Below, piece by piece: positions 1-6,059 of a stretch of DNA of 6,356 nucleotides. Position 1 is the first letter of the stretch. The number at the start of each line of letters is the position of its first letter. The position numbers and the translations under genes were made by a program. The notes below the pieces were generated by a model, which was not told the DNA's origin, did not search any database, and was given only the letters and a program-made list of their open reading frames with translations. Source of the DNA: Spirochaetota bacterium. Lineage in GTDB: Bacteria > Spirochaetota > B62-G9 > DRHN01. The DNA lies in the NCBI GenBank assembly GCA_023136305.1, contig JAGLSF010000118.1, positions 1 to 6,356 of the forward strand, given 5' to 3'.

Positions 1-46
1 AAGAGCAGGATCATACGGGTCATTGACGGTGAATAACAATAAATCC

Positions 47-1258
47 ATGCTTACTGCCGTGCAGTTTGGGGCCGGCAATATTGGACGCGGCTTCATGGGA
101 CAGCTCCTGTGGGAGGCGGGCTACAGCACCGTCTTCGTGGAGTCCCACAAACCCCTCGTGGATGCGCTCAACCGTGCGGGGCAGTATCCACTCAAACTGC
201 TCGATGCCCGCTCGCAGCAGGAAATCAATCTCACCATTGACCGCATCAGGGCAGTGTATGCCGATGACGGTGATGCCGTCTCCGAGGCACTGCAGGGTGC
301 AGACCTGATCAGTACTGCCGTCGGTCTCAACAACCTTCCTTCCATTGCCCCTGCGCTTGCAGATGGAGTGATGAAACGGTACGAGGCAGGAGCGAAGCCC
401 ATCGACATATACCTCTGCGAGAACGTGCTCAATGCCGCCGACGAATTAAGGGGACACGTAGGGGGTGAATTAAGGGGACAGCATACTTATTTACCCTTCC
501 TCTCATATCTGGAGGAGAACGTGGGTTTTGTGGGCACCGTGGTCGCCAGGATGGTGCCAAACGTCGGTGATCGCTATACGGGAGAGGACCCACTCCTCGT
601 GGTGGCCGATTCCTATCACCGGTTCACCTTTGACGGAAAGGCGGCGAGGGCTACCATGCCGGCAATAGAGGGCATGCATCCCGTTTCCAACTTCAGCGCT
701 GAGGTCGAGCGCAAACTCTTTACCTACAACATGGGACATGCCGCACTTGCCTATCTCGGATACCTGAAGGGTTTCACCTATGTACACGAACCCTTTAATG
801 ATCCCTACCTCATGGAGATATTTCAGGGAGCTCTCGACGAGGCCTGCGATGCTGTCCTGGCGAAATACCCCGCTGTGTTTACACCGGCCAATCAGGAAGA
901 GATACGGCGAGATATCGATCTGCGGTTCGGGAATCCCATGATACAGGACAGCGTGCAGCGTGTCGGGCGTGACCCGATACGAAAACTCGGACCCGATGAT
1001 CGTCTCATCGGCAGTGCCCGCCTCTGCCTCGCCCAGTCCATATTCCCCGCAAGGGTTGCGCAGGTTTGCGGTGCAGCACTCCTGTACGACAGTACGGATG
1101 ACTCCGAAGCTGTCAGGCTGCAGGAAATGATCAAACGGGGTGGCGTTGAGAAGGTTTTACAGGATATCTCAGGGGTGGACCCCGATTCTGATTTTGGCCG
1201 CAGGATAATCTCCTCGTACGGTGAGCTGAAGGACAGGAGTGACAGGGGCACCAGCTGA
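47..1258 (+). CDS. mtlD: Mannitol-1-phosphate 5-dehydrogenase-like polyol dehydrogenase
   Basis: Cytoplasmic NAD-dependent oxidoreductase of the polyol-specific long-chain dehydrogenase family. The classic reaction is mannitol 1-phosphate to fructose 6-phosphate, but the exact substrate here is inferred. Numbering from the ATG at 47, the dinucleotide-binding motif GAGNIGRGF lies at residues 8-16 and a CEN motif at 124-126. The catalytic block ERKLFTYNMGH has K223, N228 and H231, and a VGRDPIRKL block follows near 305-313. All of these match E. coli MtlD as I recall it. The length is 403 aa against about 382 in E. coli. The start at 47 places the Rossmann motif as in MtlD, but it has no clear Shine-Dalgarno. 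In-frame TTG (23) and GTG (29) codons precede it, and the frame stays open to the window edge, so the start is uncertain. Residues 133-150 are encoded by a repeat-like insertion with a duplicated ELRG. No mannitol PTS gene is visible, so a different polyol phosphate is possible. Confidence 0.85.
   Translation: MLTAVQFGAGNIGRGFMGQLLWEAGYSTVFVESHKPLVDALNRAGQYPLKLLDARSQQEINLTIDRIRAVYADDGDAVSEALQGADLISTAVGLNNLPSIAPALADGVMKRYEAGAKPIDIYLCENVLNAADELRGHVGGELRGQHTYLPFLSYLEENVGFVGTVVARMVPNVGDRYTGEDPLLVVADSYHRFTFDGKAARATMPAIEGMHPVSNFSAEVERKLFTYNMGHAALAYLGYLKGFTYVHEPFNDPYLMEIFQGALDEACDAVLAKYPAVFTPANQEEIRRDIDLRFGNPMIQDSVQRVGRDPIRKLGPDDRLIGSARLCLAQSIFPARVAQVCGAALLYDSTDDSEAVRLQEMIKRGGVEKVLQDISGVDPDSDFGRRIISSYGELKDRSDRGTS
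443..496 (+). repeat. Repeat-like insertion inside the mtlD-like gene (tandem 24-bp unit)
   Basis: The 14-mer GAATTAAGGGGACA occurs at 443-456 and again at 467-480, exactly 24 bp apart. The second copy runs on into GCATACTTATTTACCC. Both copies are in the same reading frame and encode ELRG twice. The 54-bp segment is exactly 18 codons, so the gene stays open. By my count it holds three of the gene's four TTA leucine codons; the other leucines are almost all CTC, CTG or CTT. From memory, the core resembles a dispersed short repeat found near Y1 (REP-associated) transposase genes in deltaproteobacterial genomes. That identity is unverified, and the precise ends of the insertion are inferred. 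Confidence 0.55.
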
Positions 1259-1400
1259 AACGCCTGAAACCACCTCCACACCAGAGAACACAACAGTAAC
1301 ACCGATTCCTTATTTTGGTTGAAATTTTTTTTCCTGATGATAAACTGAATACAATTTATCGAGGATAAACCAAATTTCTCTATTTCAGAGGGGGTGCTGT
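1259..1400 (+). promoter_or_regulatory. Gap before dhaK with AT-rich leader, candidate promoter and palindrome
   Basis: This gap is markedly more AT-rich than its flanking genes. It contains a T8 tract (1325-1332), but I find no GC-rich stem before it, so I do not call a terminator. The palindrome GATAAACTG-AATA-CAATTTATC (1339-1360) has 9-base arms with one mismatch. GATAAAC recurs at 1364-1370. An outer pair, TTTGGTT (1314-1320) and AACCAAA (1368-1374), encloses it. A weak promoter could be TTGAAA (1319-1324) with TAAACT (1341-1346) at 16-bp spacing; TACAAT (1350-1355) is a better -10 but lacks a good -35. The region could be an operator, a structured leader or both. Confidence 0.35.
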
Positions 1401-2417
1401 ATGATTATGAAGAAATTCCTCAACGACCCTGAAACCCTCGCCCAGGATGAGAATGAGGGGCTGGTTCTGGCTCACAGCGACATGTTGGAGATGGTCGGAG
1501 ACGGTATCATCATCAGGAAAAAGCCCAAGGAGAAGGGCAAGGTGCAGATTGTCTTTGGACAGGGTTCCGGCCATGAGCCGGGGCTGAACGGCCTGATAGG
1601 TTACGGTATGCACGACGTGGAGGTGCCGGGCGGCATCTTTGCCTGTGCAGGCGGTGACCGCATCTACGAGGCCATAAAGATAGCGTGGGACATGAGCGGG
1701 AAGACCCCAGTGCTGGCACTCATTGCGAACCACGAGGGCGACGTCATCAACAACGGTATCGCCATCGATATGGCCAGGGACGAAGGAATCGACGTGGAAA
1801 GTGTCCTGCTCTATGACGATATCGCTTCAGCCCCTAAGGGTGAAGAGGAGAAACGGAGAGGAATGGGCGGCATGGTTTTTGGTTTCAAGATAGCCGGAGC
1901 TCTCGCCGAGGATGGAAAAAGCAGGGATGAAGTCGCAGAGATTACGAGGCAAACCACGGCGCTGACCAAAACGCTCGCCGTTGCCATGAAGCCATGCACC
2001 CATCCGCAGACGGGACAGCCCCTCTTTGGTCTTGCCGACGACGAGCTGATCATCGGCCCGGGTGTTCACGGCGAAGCGGGTCCCGAAGGCCCCATGAAAA
2101 TTATAACCGCTGACGCGGTGATGGATATTGTTGCCGGGCGTGTTTTAGAGGACGGTGAGTTTAAAAAAGGCGACGACACGCTTGTGCTCATCAACGGCTG
2201 CGGTTCCACCACGCTCATGGAGATGTTCCTGCTCTACAGGAGGCTCCATCAGATTCTCGAGGAGAAGGGCATCAGGCCCTTCAGACCGCTCGTGGGGAAC
2301 TACATCACCACTCAGGAGATGGCTGGTTTTTCACTGTCGCTGTGCAAGGCGGACGACGAGATCAAGCGTCTCTGGGCAGCACCCGCTGACACGCCCTATT
2401 TAAAAGTCATGGCGTGA
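1401..2417 (+). CDS. dhaK: DhaK-type ketone/ketose kinase, substrate-binding subunit (DAK1 domain)
   Basis: This 338-aa protein is a single DAK1/DhaK domain, close to the usual DhaK length (about 356 in E. coli). DhaK binds dihydroxyacetone, or erythrulose in some relatives, as a covalent hemiaminal with a histidine. That histidine is H223 in GPGVHGEAG. The other active-site residues are H58 in GSGHEP and D114 in NHEGD. The C-terminal family blocks NGCGSTTLME (265-274) and GNYITTQEMAG (299-309) are present. The ATG at 1401 follows GAGGGGG (1388-1394) at a good 6-base spacing. The DhaL/DAK2 domain, which binds nucleotide or takes phosphate from DhaM, is neither fused nor encoded in the window, so a partner must lie elsewhere or the protein acts differently. 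The next gene, 36 bases downstream, is a ketose epimerase. Short ketoses such as erythrulose are therefore alternative substrates, by inference. Confidence 0.88.
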   Translation: MIMKKFLNDPETLAQDENEGLVLAHSDMLEMVGDGIIIRKKPKEKGKVQIVFGQGSGHEPGLNGLIGYGMHDVEVPGGIFACAGGDRIYEAIKIAWDMSGKTPVLALIANHEGDVINNGIAIDMARDEGIDVESVLLYDDIASAPKGEEEKRRGMGGMVFGFKIAGALAEDGKSRDEVAEITRQTTALTKTLAVAMKPCTHPQTGQPLFGLADDELIIGPGVHGEAGPEGPMKIITADAVMDIVAGRVLEDGEFKKGDDTLVLINGCGSTTLMEMFLLYRRLHQILEEKGIRPFRPLVGNYITTQEMAGFSLSLCKADDEIKRLWAAPADTPYLKVMA

Positions 2418-2453
2418 TCGTGTTGGATTGGACATAAGAGAAGGGAGAAAATT

Positions 2454-3314
2454 ATGCACAAATACGGGCTTGAGCTCCTATTGTGGACCGGCAGCTTTGC
2501 GAAGGATGATGTGAAGCTCATTGGCCATGCCAAGAATCTGGGGTTTGACGGAGTGGAGATTCTGATTAGCCATCCCGAGGAGTTCCCCATCGATGAGACG
2601 AAGGCGGCATTGGAAGACAATGACATGGGCGTCAACTTCGCCGTTACCCTCAACGACGAGACGAACAGCATATCGCCCGATGCAGAGGTGCGAAAGAAGG
2701 GTCTCGACTTTTTAAAGAAGAGCATCGACATCGCCCATGCCGTGTCAGGCGGGGATTGTGGCATCGGAGGTGTAAACTACGCGGCCTGGGGATACTTCAC
2801 CGGTGTTGCGCGGACTGAAAAGGAGTGGGACTGGGCTGTTACCAACTACCGGGAGGCCTGCAGGTATGCCGGAGACAAGGGTATCGACCTGTGTGTTGAG
2901 GCGATCAACCGGTTTGAGACCCACTTCATCAATATCGCCGCCGATGCGGTCATGTTCTGTAAAGACGTGGGTGAGCCCAATGCCAAGGTGCACCTCGATA
3001 CCTATCACATGATCCGTGAAGAGAAGGATTTTTACAAAGCCATCGTGGATACGGGAAGCTTTTTAGGCTACTTCCACGCCTGTGAGAATGAGCGCGGCAT
3101 CCCAGGAACCGGCCTCGTGCCGTGGGAGACGGTGTATCAGGCGCTCAAGGACATCGATTATCAGGGCTGGATTACCATAGAGTCTTTTACGCCCGATCTT
3201 CCCGATATTGCCCGGCTTACCGCTATCTGGCGCAAGCATGCACCAAGTGCCGATGCGCTCGCCGGTGAGGGGTTGAAGAACATAAAAGCGGTCGACAAAA
3301 AGATCTTTGGATAA
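2454..3314 (+). CDS. Sugar (ketose) 3-epimerase/isomerase, D-tagatose/D-psicose 3-epimerase-like TIM barrel
   Basis: This 286-aa protein belongs to the xylose-isomerase-like TIM-barrel superfamily (AP_endonuc_2) and is close to D-tagatose/D-psicose 3-epimerases, which interconvert ketoses at C3 with a divalent metal. The family metal ligands are all visible: E149 in CVEAINRFE, D182 in HLDTYHM, H208 in YFHACENERG and E243 in ITIESF. E155, H185 and R214 match the substrate-binding positions. The length agrees with the family (about 285-290 aa). The start at 2454 follows AAGGGAG (2441-2447) with a 6-base gap. Spacing of 36 bases from the DhaK-type gene suggests co-transcription. The substrate could be a free ketose or a ketose phosphate (hexulose, pentulose or tetrulose), and the motifs do not decide. 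Hydroxypyruvate-isomerase-like activity is less likely given the tagatose-epimerase-type active-site string. Confidence 0.87.
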   Translation: MHKYGLELLLWTGSFAKDDVKLIGHAKNLGFDGVEILISHPEEFPIDETKAALEDNDMGVNFAVTLNDETNSISPDAEVRKKGLDFLKKSIDIAHAVSGGDCGIGGVNYAAWGYFTGVARTEKEWDWAVTNYREACRYAGDKGIDLCVEAINRFETHFINIAADAVMFCKDVGEPNAKVHLDTYHMIREEKDFYKAIVDTGSFLGYFHACENERGIPGTGLVPWETVYQALKDIDYQGWITIESFTPDLPDIARLTAIWRKHAPSADALAGEGLKNIKAVDKKIFG

Positions 3315-3362
3315 CCAGCCATATACTGCTGGTCGCTGGTCACCCAATTGAAAAACGATGTC

Positions 3363-3414
3363 TGAGCAGAGGGAGAGCATGTGCAGCCAAGGTGTGCGCA
3401 TGCTCCTCTGCTCA
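3363..3414 (+). terminator. Strong intergenic hairpin (candidate terminator, attenuator or processing site)
   Basis: The left arm TGAGCAGAGG-GAG-AGCATG (3363-3381) pairs with CATGCTCCTCTGCTCA (3399-3414), giving 16 perfect base pairs interrupted only by a 3-base GAG bulge. The loop is 17 bases. Only a weak pyrimidine-rich stretch follows (3416-3428) and there is no clean T-run, so a classical intrinsic terminator is uncertain. It sits between the sugar module and the methyltransferase-like gene, where partial termination or mRNA stabilisation would separate expression of the two halves. Confidence 0.5.
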
Positions 3415-3489
3415 ATCCTTCCATTGCTTTGAATCTGGAATGTTCAGCCCATCGATTTCGAGCTTCGAGACTTCCGGAAATGTATCCCC

Positions 3490-3497
3490 GAGGGGAG
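3490..3497 (+). promoter_or_regulatory. Ribosome binding site that fixes the start of the URO-D-like gene
   Basis: GAGGGGAG lies just before the ATG at 3500. It supports that codon over the in-frame ATG at 3392, which would lie inside the right half of the hairpin and has no comparable site. Confidence 0.6.
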
Positions 3498-3499
3498 TA

Positions 3500-4549
3500 A
3501 TGACAGAGAAAGACCGTGTGAAAAGATGTATCCATTTTAAAGAGACGGATAGCGTTCCCTGGCAGATCGACTGTACGTCCGGGATGGCGCGTATCATCAT
3601 GGAAAACTGCGGCATCGTGGAAGAGAACCGCAGGGTTCAGGGCAGTAATATCTTCAGGTACAGCCGCCTGCACGACTTTTTCGGGAATCACCTCTGCTAT
3701 GTTCGTTGTGAAGCCCCCGACAGTACAGTGGAGGTTGCACCCGGCCTTTGGCGGGATGAGTGGGGGGTGCTCTGGGATCGGAGAATCGACAGGGATGTCG
3801 GTACGCAGGTGAACACGGTTCTCGAGCAAATGCGGATCGAAGAGGTTGAGGTTCCCGACCCCTGCAGTGCATCGAGATATGCGCACTTCGCACCGATCAT
3901 CGAGCATAGTGCTCATCGCTACGTCATTGCGAAAATCTCACGCTGTCTCTTTGAGCGGGCCTGGTCGCTGCGGGGTATGGCGAGTCTGTTTGTTGATTTT
4001 ATAGAGAACCCCTCCTTCGTGCACGAACTCTTCGAACTTATTACCGAGTTTGACCTGCAGATCATCGACGCGCTCGAACCCTTTCCCATCGACGCCATAC
4101 GCTTAAGCGATGACTGGGGCGGGCAGCTCGGCATGCTCATGAGCCCTGAAACCTGGCGTAGCTTCATCAAACCCTATCTGGGGAGGCTCTACGGCAGGGC
4201 CCATGAGCGGGGATACGATGTGTTCATCCACTGCTGCGGCAACATATTGGATGTGCTCGACGATTTGATCGAAATTGGTGTCAACGTGTTCAATCCCGTT
4301 CAGCCTGAAACCATGGATGTGCAGGAAGTGATCGGGGCCTATGCGGGGCGCCTTGCCTTCTACGGGGGCCTCAGCATTCAGCACACGCTCCCCTTCGGCA
4401 CACCGGAAGAGGTGAGGGAGGAGGTTGGGAGCCGTGTGCAGCTTGCCAGGGAGCATGGCGGCTATATTGTCGCTCCAGCCCACGACATGCCCCCCGACAT
4501 CCCACTGGAGAATATAGATGCAATGCTCGATGTACTGCAGCATCAGTGA
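3500..4549 (+). CDS. Uroporphyrinogen decarboxylase (URO-D)-like methyltransferase family protein
   Basis: This 349-aa cytoplasmic TIM-barrel protein belongs to the URO-D superfamily. That superfamily includes true HemE and zinc-dependent corrinoid methyltransferases of the MtaA/MtbA type, and many members sit in catabolic clusters with unknown substrates. The N-terminus MTEKDRVKRCIHF-KETDSVP is the usual opening of the non-HemE branch. Later family blocks are SDDWGGQLGMLMSPETW (203-219), HCCGN (244-248, candidate metal ligands H244 and C246), NPVQPE (265-270), GGLSIQHTLPFGTPEEV (289-305) and APAHDMPPD (325-333). The start at 3500 is chosen for the adjacent GAGGGGAG and the family-typical N-terminus. 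No corrinoid protein or reductive activase is visible nearby. A role in demethylating a methylated substrate, in methyl transfer or in an unrelated reaction remains open. Haem synthesis is unlikely given the motifs and the context. Confidence 0.8.
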   Translation: MTEKDRVKRCIHFKETDSVPWQIDCTSGMARIIMENCGIVEENRRVQGSNIFRYSRLHDFFGNHLCYVRCEAPDSTVEVAPGLWRDEWGVLWDRRIDRDVGTQVNTVLEQMRIEEVEVPDPCSASRYAHFAPIIEHSAHRYVIAKISRCLFERAWSLRGMASLFVDFIENPSFVHELFELITEFDLQIIDALEPFPIDAIRLSDDWGGQLGMLMSPETWRSFIKPYLGRLYGRAHERGYDVFIHCCGNILDVLDDLIEIGVNVFNPVQPETMDVQEVIGAYAGRLAFYGGLSIQHTLPFGTPEEVREEVGSRVQLAREHGGYIVAPAHDMPPDIPLENIDAMLDVLQHQ

Positions 4550-4576
4550 CTACAGATGCAACTAATGGGAAGGAGA

Positions 4577-4699
4577 ATGAAGAGCATGAAGCAGCTCGAT
4601 CAGATGCGGAACCTGCTAGGGACAGACCCGGCCTGGGTTCTTGTACACAGCTGGAACACGAGCTGGAGGGATAGGGACACTCTACACATAAATCCTTGA
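4577..4699 (+). CDS. Hypothetical small protein, 40 aa
   Basis: I do not recognise this ORF. It runs from ATG 4577 (or ATG 4586) to TGA 4697. GGGAAGGAG (4567-4575) lies upstream; it is too close to 4577 but about 10 bases from 4586, so the shorter 37-aa form is quite possible. About 70% of codons end in G or C, like the flanking genes. The peptide starts with a charged stretch, MKSMKQLDQM, followed by DPAWVLVHSWNTSW and RDRDTLHINP. It has three tryptophans and two histidines, no signal peptide and no membrane segment. It fills almost the whole gap between the methyltransferase-like and HD genes, and its stop codon overlaps the ribosome binding site of the HD gene, which suggests translational coupling. 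It could be a real small protein, a leader ORF or the remnant of a larger gene. Confidence 0.45.
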   Translation: MKSMKQLDQMRNLLGTDPAWVLVHSWNTSWRDRDTLHINP

Positions 4700-4708
4700 G
4701 GAGGGGAT

Positions 4709-5197
4709 ATGTACAGGGAGAAGGCAATAGAGAAGATGAAGGGATACTTTCAGGAAGACCGCTTCATTGAACATACCTTGAAAGTGCTCGCACGGGCTGA
4801 GCAGATATGCGAGGGTGAAAGGATCGACGATGCGTTCATCCTGCAGGTTGCAACCCTGGGGAGCATATTCCACGATATCGGCATTCCGGAAGCACTGAAG
4901 AAGCACTCTTCCATGGAGGCTCCCTATCAGGAGCAGGAAGGACCGCCCGTGGCACGAAGGCTCATGAATGAGGAGGGCGTAAGGCCCGATATACTGGAGC
5001 GGGTCTGTTACATCGTGGGGTATCATCACACGGCAGATAAGGTTGATGGACTCGATTTTCAGGTCATCTGGGAGGCAGACTTCATCGTGAATATCGATGA
5101 GGGAAACATCGTCCTCGAACCCGGCGAAGTCGAACGCTCGGTTGATGAGAACCTGAAAACTGAGACAGCACGGGTACTCATAAGAGAGGTTCTGTGA
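4709..5197 (+). CDS. HD-domain metal-dependent phosphohydrolase family protein
   Basis: This 162-aa, single-domain HD superfamily protein probably binds divalent metal and cleaves a phosphoester or nucleotide. The ligand set H...HD...H...D is visible as H22 (FIEHTLKV), H55-D56 (GSIFHDIG), H106/H107 (GYHHT) and D124 (EADFIVN). There is no fused sensor, REL or GGDEF domain, and no signal peptide or membrane segment. The ATG at 4709 follows GGAGG (4700-4704), which overlaps the stop of the small ORF, so translation is probably coupled. HD proteins of this size are often annotated as hypothetical, and the substrate cannot be read from sequence. The position in a catabolic cluster suggests either clean-up of a phosphorylated intermediate or a nucleotide-related housekeeping role, both speculative. 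Confidence 0.78.
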   Translation: MYREKAIEKMKGYFQEDRFIEHTLKVLARAEQICEGERIDDAFILQVATLGSIFHDIGIPEALKKHSSMEAPYQEQEGPPVARRLMNEEGVRPDILERVCYIVGYHHTADKVDGLDFQVIWEADFIVNIDEGNIVLEPGEVERSVDENLKTETARVLIREVL

Positions 5198-5228
5198 ACG
5201 AGCGCATCACCGGAAATGTTCTGGGAAC
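5189..5228 (+). promoter_or_regulatory. Pair of 11-bp palindromes GTTCTGNGAAC upstream of the SDR gene
   Basis: GTTCTGTGAAC (5189-5199) overlaps the HD gene stop codon, and GTTCTGGGAAC (5218-5228) lies in the gap before the SDR gene. Each has 4-base inverted arms (GTTC and GAAC) around TGT or TGG. They start 29 bp apart and differ at a single base, and the spacing and near-identity suggest operator half-sites or a dimer-binding pair. No clear -35/-10 promoter was found next to them. Confidence 0.3.
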
Positions 5229-5289
5229 TGTCCTGCTGGAGTTTCATGATTGAGTGGTACAGGAGATCGGGACGCCCATGAGAAATAGC

Positions 5290-5296
5290 AGGAGAG
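5290..5296 (+). promoter_or_regulatory. Ribosome binding site that fixes the SDR start
   Basis: AGGAGAG is 8 bases before ATG 5305. It favours that codon over the upstream in-frame GTG 5254 and ATG 5278, which would add an N-terminal tail not typical of FabG-like proteins. Confidence 0.6.
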
Positions 5297-5304
5297 ATGT
5301 ACAG

Positions 5305-6057
5305 ATGAGAGGGATTGATCTCTCGGGGAAAACGGCCATCATCACCGGAGCAGGGCAGGGATTGGGAGCGAGCACTGCTCTTCTCATCTCTGACGCAGGA
5401 GCCACGGTCATCATCAATTATTTCAACGATCCCCAAGGAAATAATCGAGAGAGGGCAGAGCAGACAGCTGCAGGAATCGGTGAAAGAGCGGTGGTCATGG
5501 AAGCTGATGTGCGGAAACCTGAAGCTGTAGAGGCCCTGTTTGACCAGGTTGTCGACCGGTTGGGACATGTGGATATACTGGTAAACAACGCTGGCATCAT
5601 ACGGGACCGCACGGTAAAAAAGATGACACAGGAGGAGTGGCAGGATGTCATCGACACAAACCTGACGGGGACCTTTCACATGTGCCGGGAGGCGGCAAAG
5701 AGGATGTCAGACGGGGGTCGTATCGTCAATCTCTCCTCAATCTCAGGTGTGATCGGTTTCTTCGGGCAGGCAAACTATGCTGCCTCAAAGGCGGGGGTGG
5801 TGGGCCTCACCAGGTCATTGAGCAGAGAGCTGGCCGGCCGGGGGATTCTTGTCAATGCCGTAGCCCCGGGAGTTGTTCTGACTGATATGGGTCTCAGTAT
5901 ACCTGAAGAGGTGAGGGCGCGCATGTTGGCCAGTATACCAATGGGCCGTTTCGGTGAGCCGGAGGAAATAGCGCGGGTTGTTCTTTTCCTGTGCAGCGGG
6001 TATGCCTCCTACATCACCGGGCAGGTAATTCATGTAAACGGGGGATGGGTCGGATAA
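5305..6057 (+). CDS. SDR-family oxidoreductase, 3-oxoacyl-[ACP] reductase (FabG)-like
   Basis: This 250-aa classical short-chain dehydrogenase/reductase is of normal FabG length. It has the cofactor motif TGAGQGLG (14-21), the NNAG motif (94-97), a TNLTG segment with N119, the catalytic S145, Y158 and K162 in YAASK, and the APG motif (188-190). The C-terminal ITGQVIHVNGGWVG is the usual FabG-like ending. It should carry out reversible NAD(P)H-linked ketone/alcohol conversion in the cytoplasm. The start at ATG 5305 is supported by AGGAGAG 8 bases upstream and by alignment with family N-termini (IDLSGKTAIITG). The CoA-transferase gene begins 2 bases after its stop, so the two are almost certainly co-transcribed and may act on one hydroxyacyl or ketoacyl compound. 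A sugar or polyol dehydrogenase role is an alternative, since SDR sequence alone does not reveal the substrate. NAD or NADP preference is undecided. Confidence 0.85.
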   Translation: MRGIDLSGKTAIITGAGQGLGASTALLISDAGATVIINYFNDPQGNNRERAEQTAAGIGERAVVMEADVRKPEAVEALFDQVVDRLGHVDILVNNAGIIRDRTVKKMTQEEWQDVIDTNLTGTFHMCREAAKRMSDGGRIVNLSSISGVIGFFGQANYAASKAGVVGLTRSLSRELAGRGILVNAVAPGVVLTDMGLSIPEEVRARMLASIPMGRFGEPEEIARVVLFLCSGYASYITGQVIHVNGGWVG

Positions 6058-6059
6058 TC

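Larger units (their letters stand above)
3315..3499 (+). other. 185-base intergenic region with small and large hairpins
   Basis: Just after the epimerase stop there is a small inverted repeat, ACCAGC (3314-3319) with GCTGGT (3328-3333). GCTGGTC is then repeated in tandem (3328-3334 and 3335-3341). The large hairpin at 3363-3414 follows and is listed separately. The remaining bases up to the ribosome binding site at 3490 show no convincing promoter or gene. The reading frame of the next gene is open across 3392-3499, but I regard that part as non-coding. Confidence 0.5.

Noticed and set aside
443..480. CRISPR-like or minisatellite array
   Set aside because: There are only two copies of a 14-mer, inside a coding gene, with no further units or spacers.
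47..1258. Pseudogene call for the mtlD-like gene because of the insertion
   Set aside because: The frame is intact, the cofactor and catalytic motifs are preserved on both sides, and the insertion is a multiple of three.
1321..1332. Intrinsic terminator after the mtlD-like gene, based on the T8 tract
   Set aside because: No GC-rich stem could be found immediately upstream of the T-run.
3392..3499. In-frame N-terminal extension of the URO-D-like gene from ATG 3392
   Set aside because: The extension overlaps the strong hairpin, has no ribosome binding site and reads as an atypical Cys/Ser-rich tail. ATG 3500 has GAGGGGAG upstream and gives the family-typical N-terminus.
3161..3916. Long antisense open frame of 251 codons
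   Set aside because: It runs across the end of the epimerase gene, the intergenic hairpin and the start of the URO-D-like gene, shows no recognisable domain, and is a shadow of well-supported sense genes.
5254..5304. Longer SDR start at GTG 5254 or ATG 5278
   Set aside because: These give a 9- or 17-residue tail not typical of FabG-like proteins. ATG 5305 has a better-placed AGGAGAG.
5059..5679. Antisense open frame of 206 codons
   Set aside because: It is opposite the HD and SDR genes, has a composition unlike a real protein here (rich in Ser, Cys and His) and has no motif.
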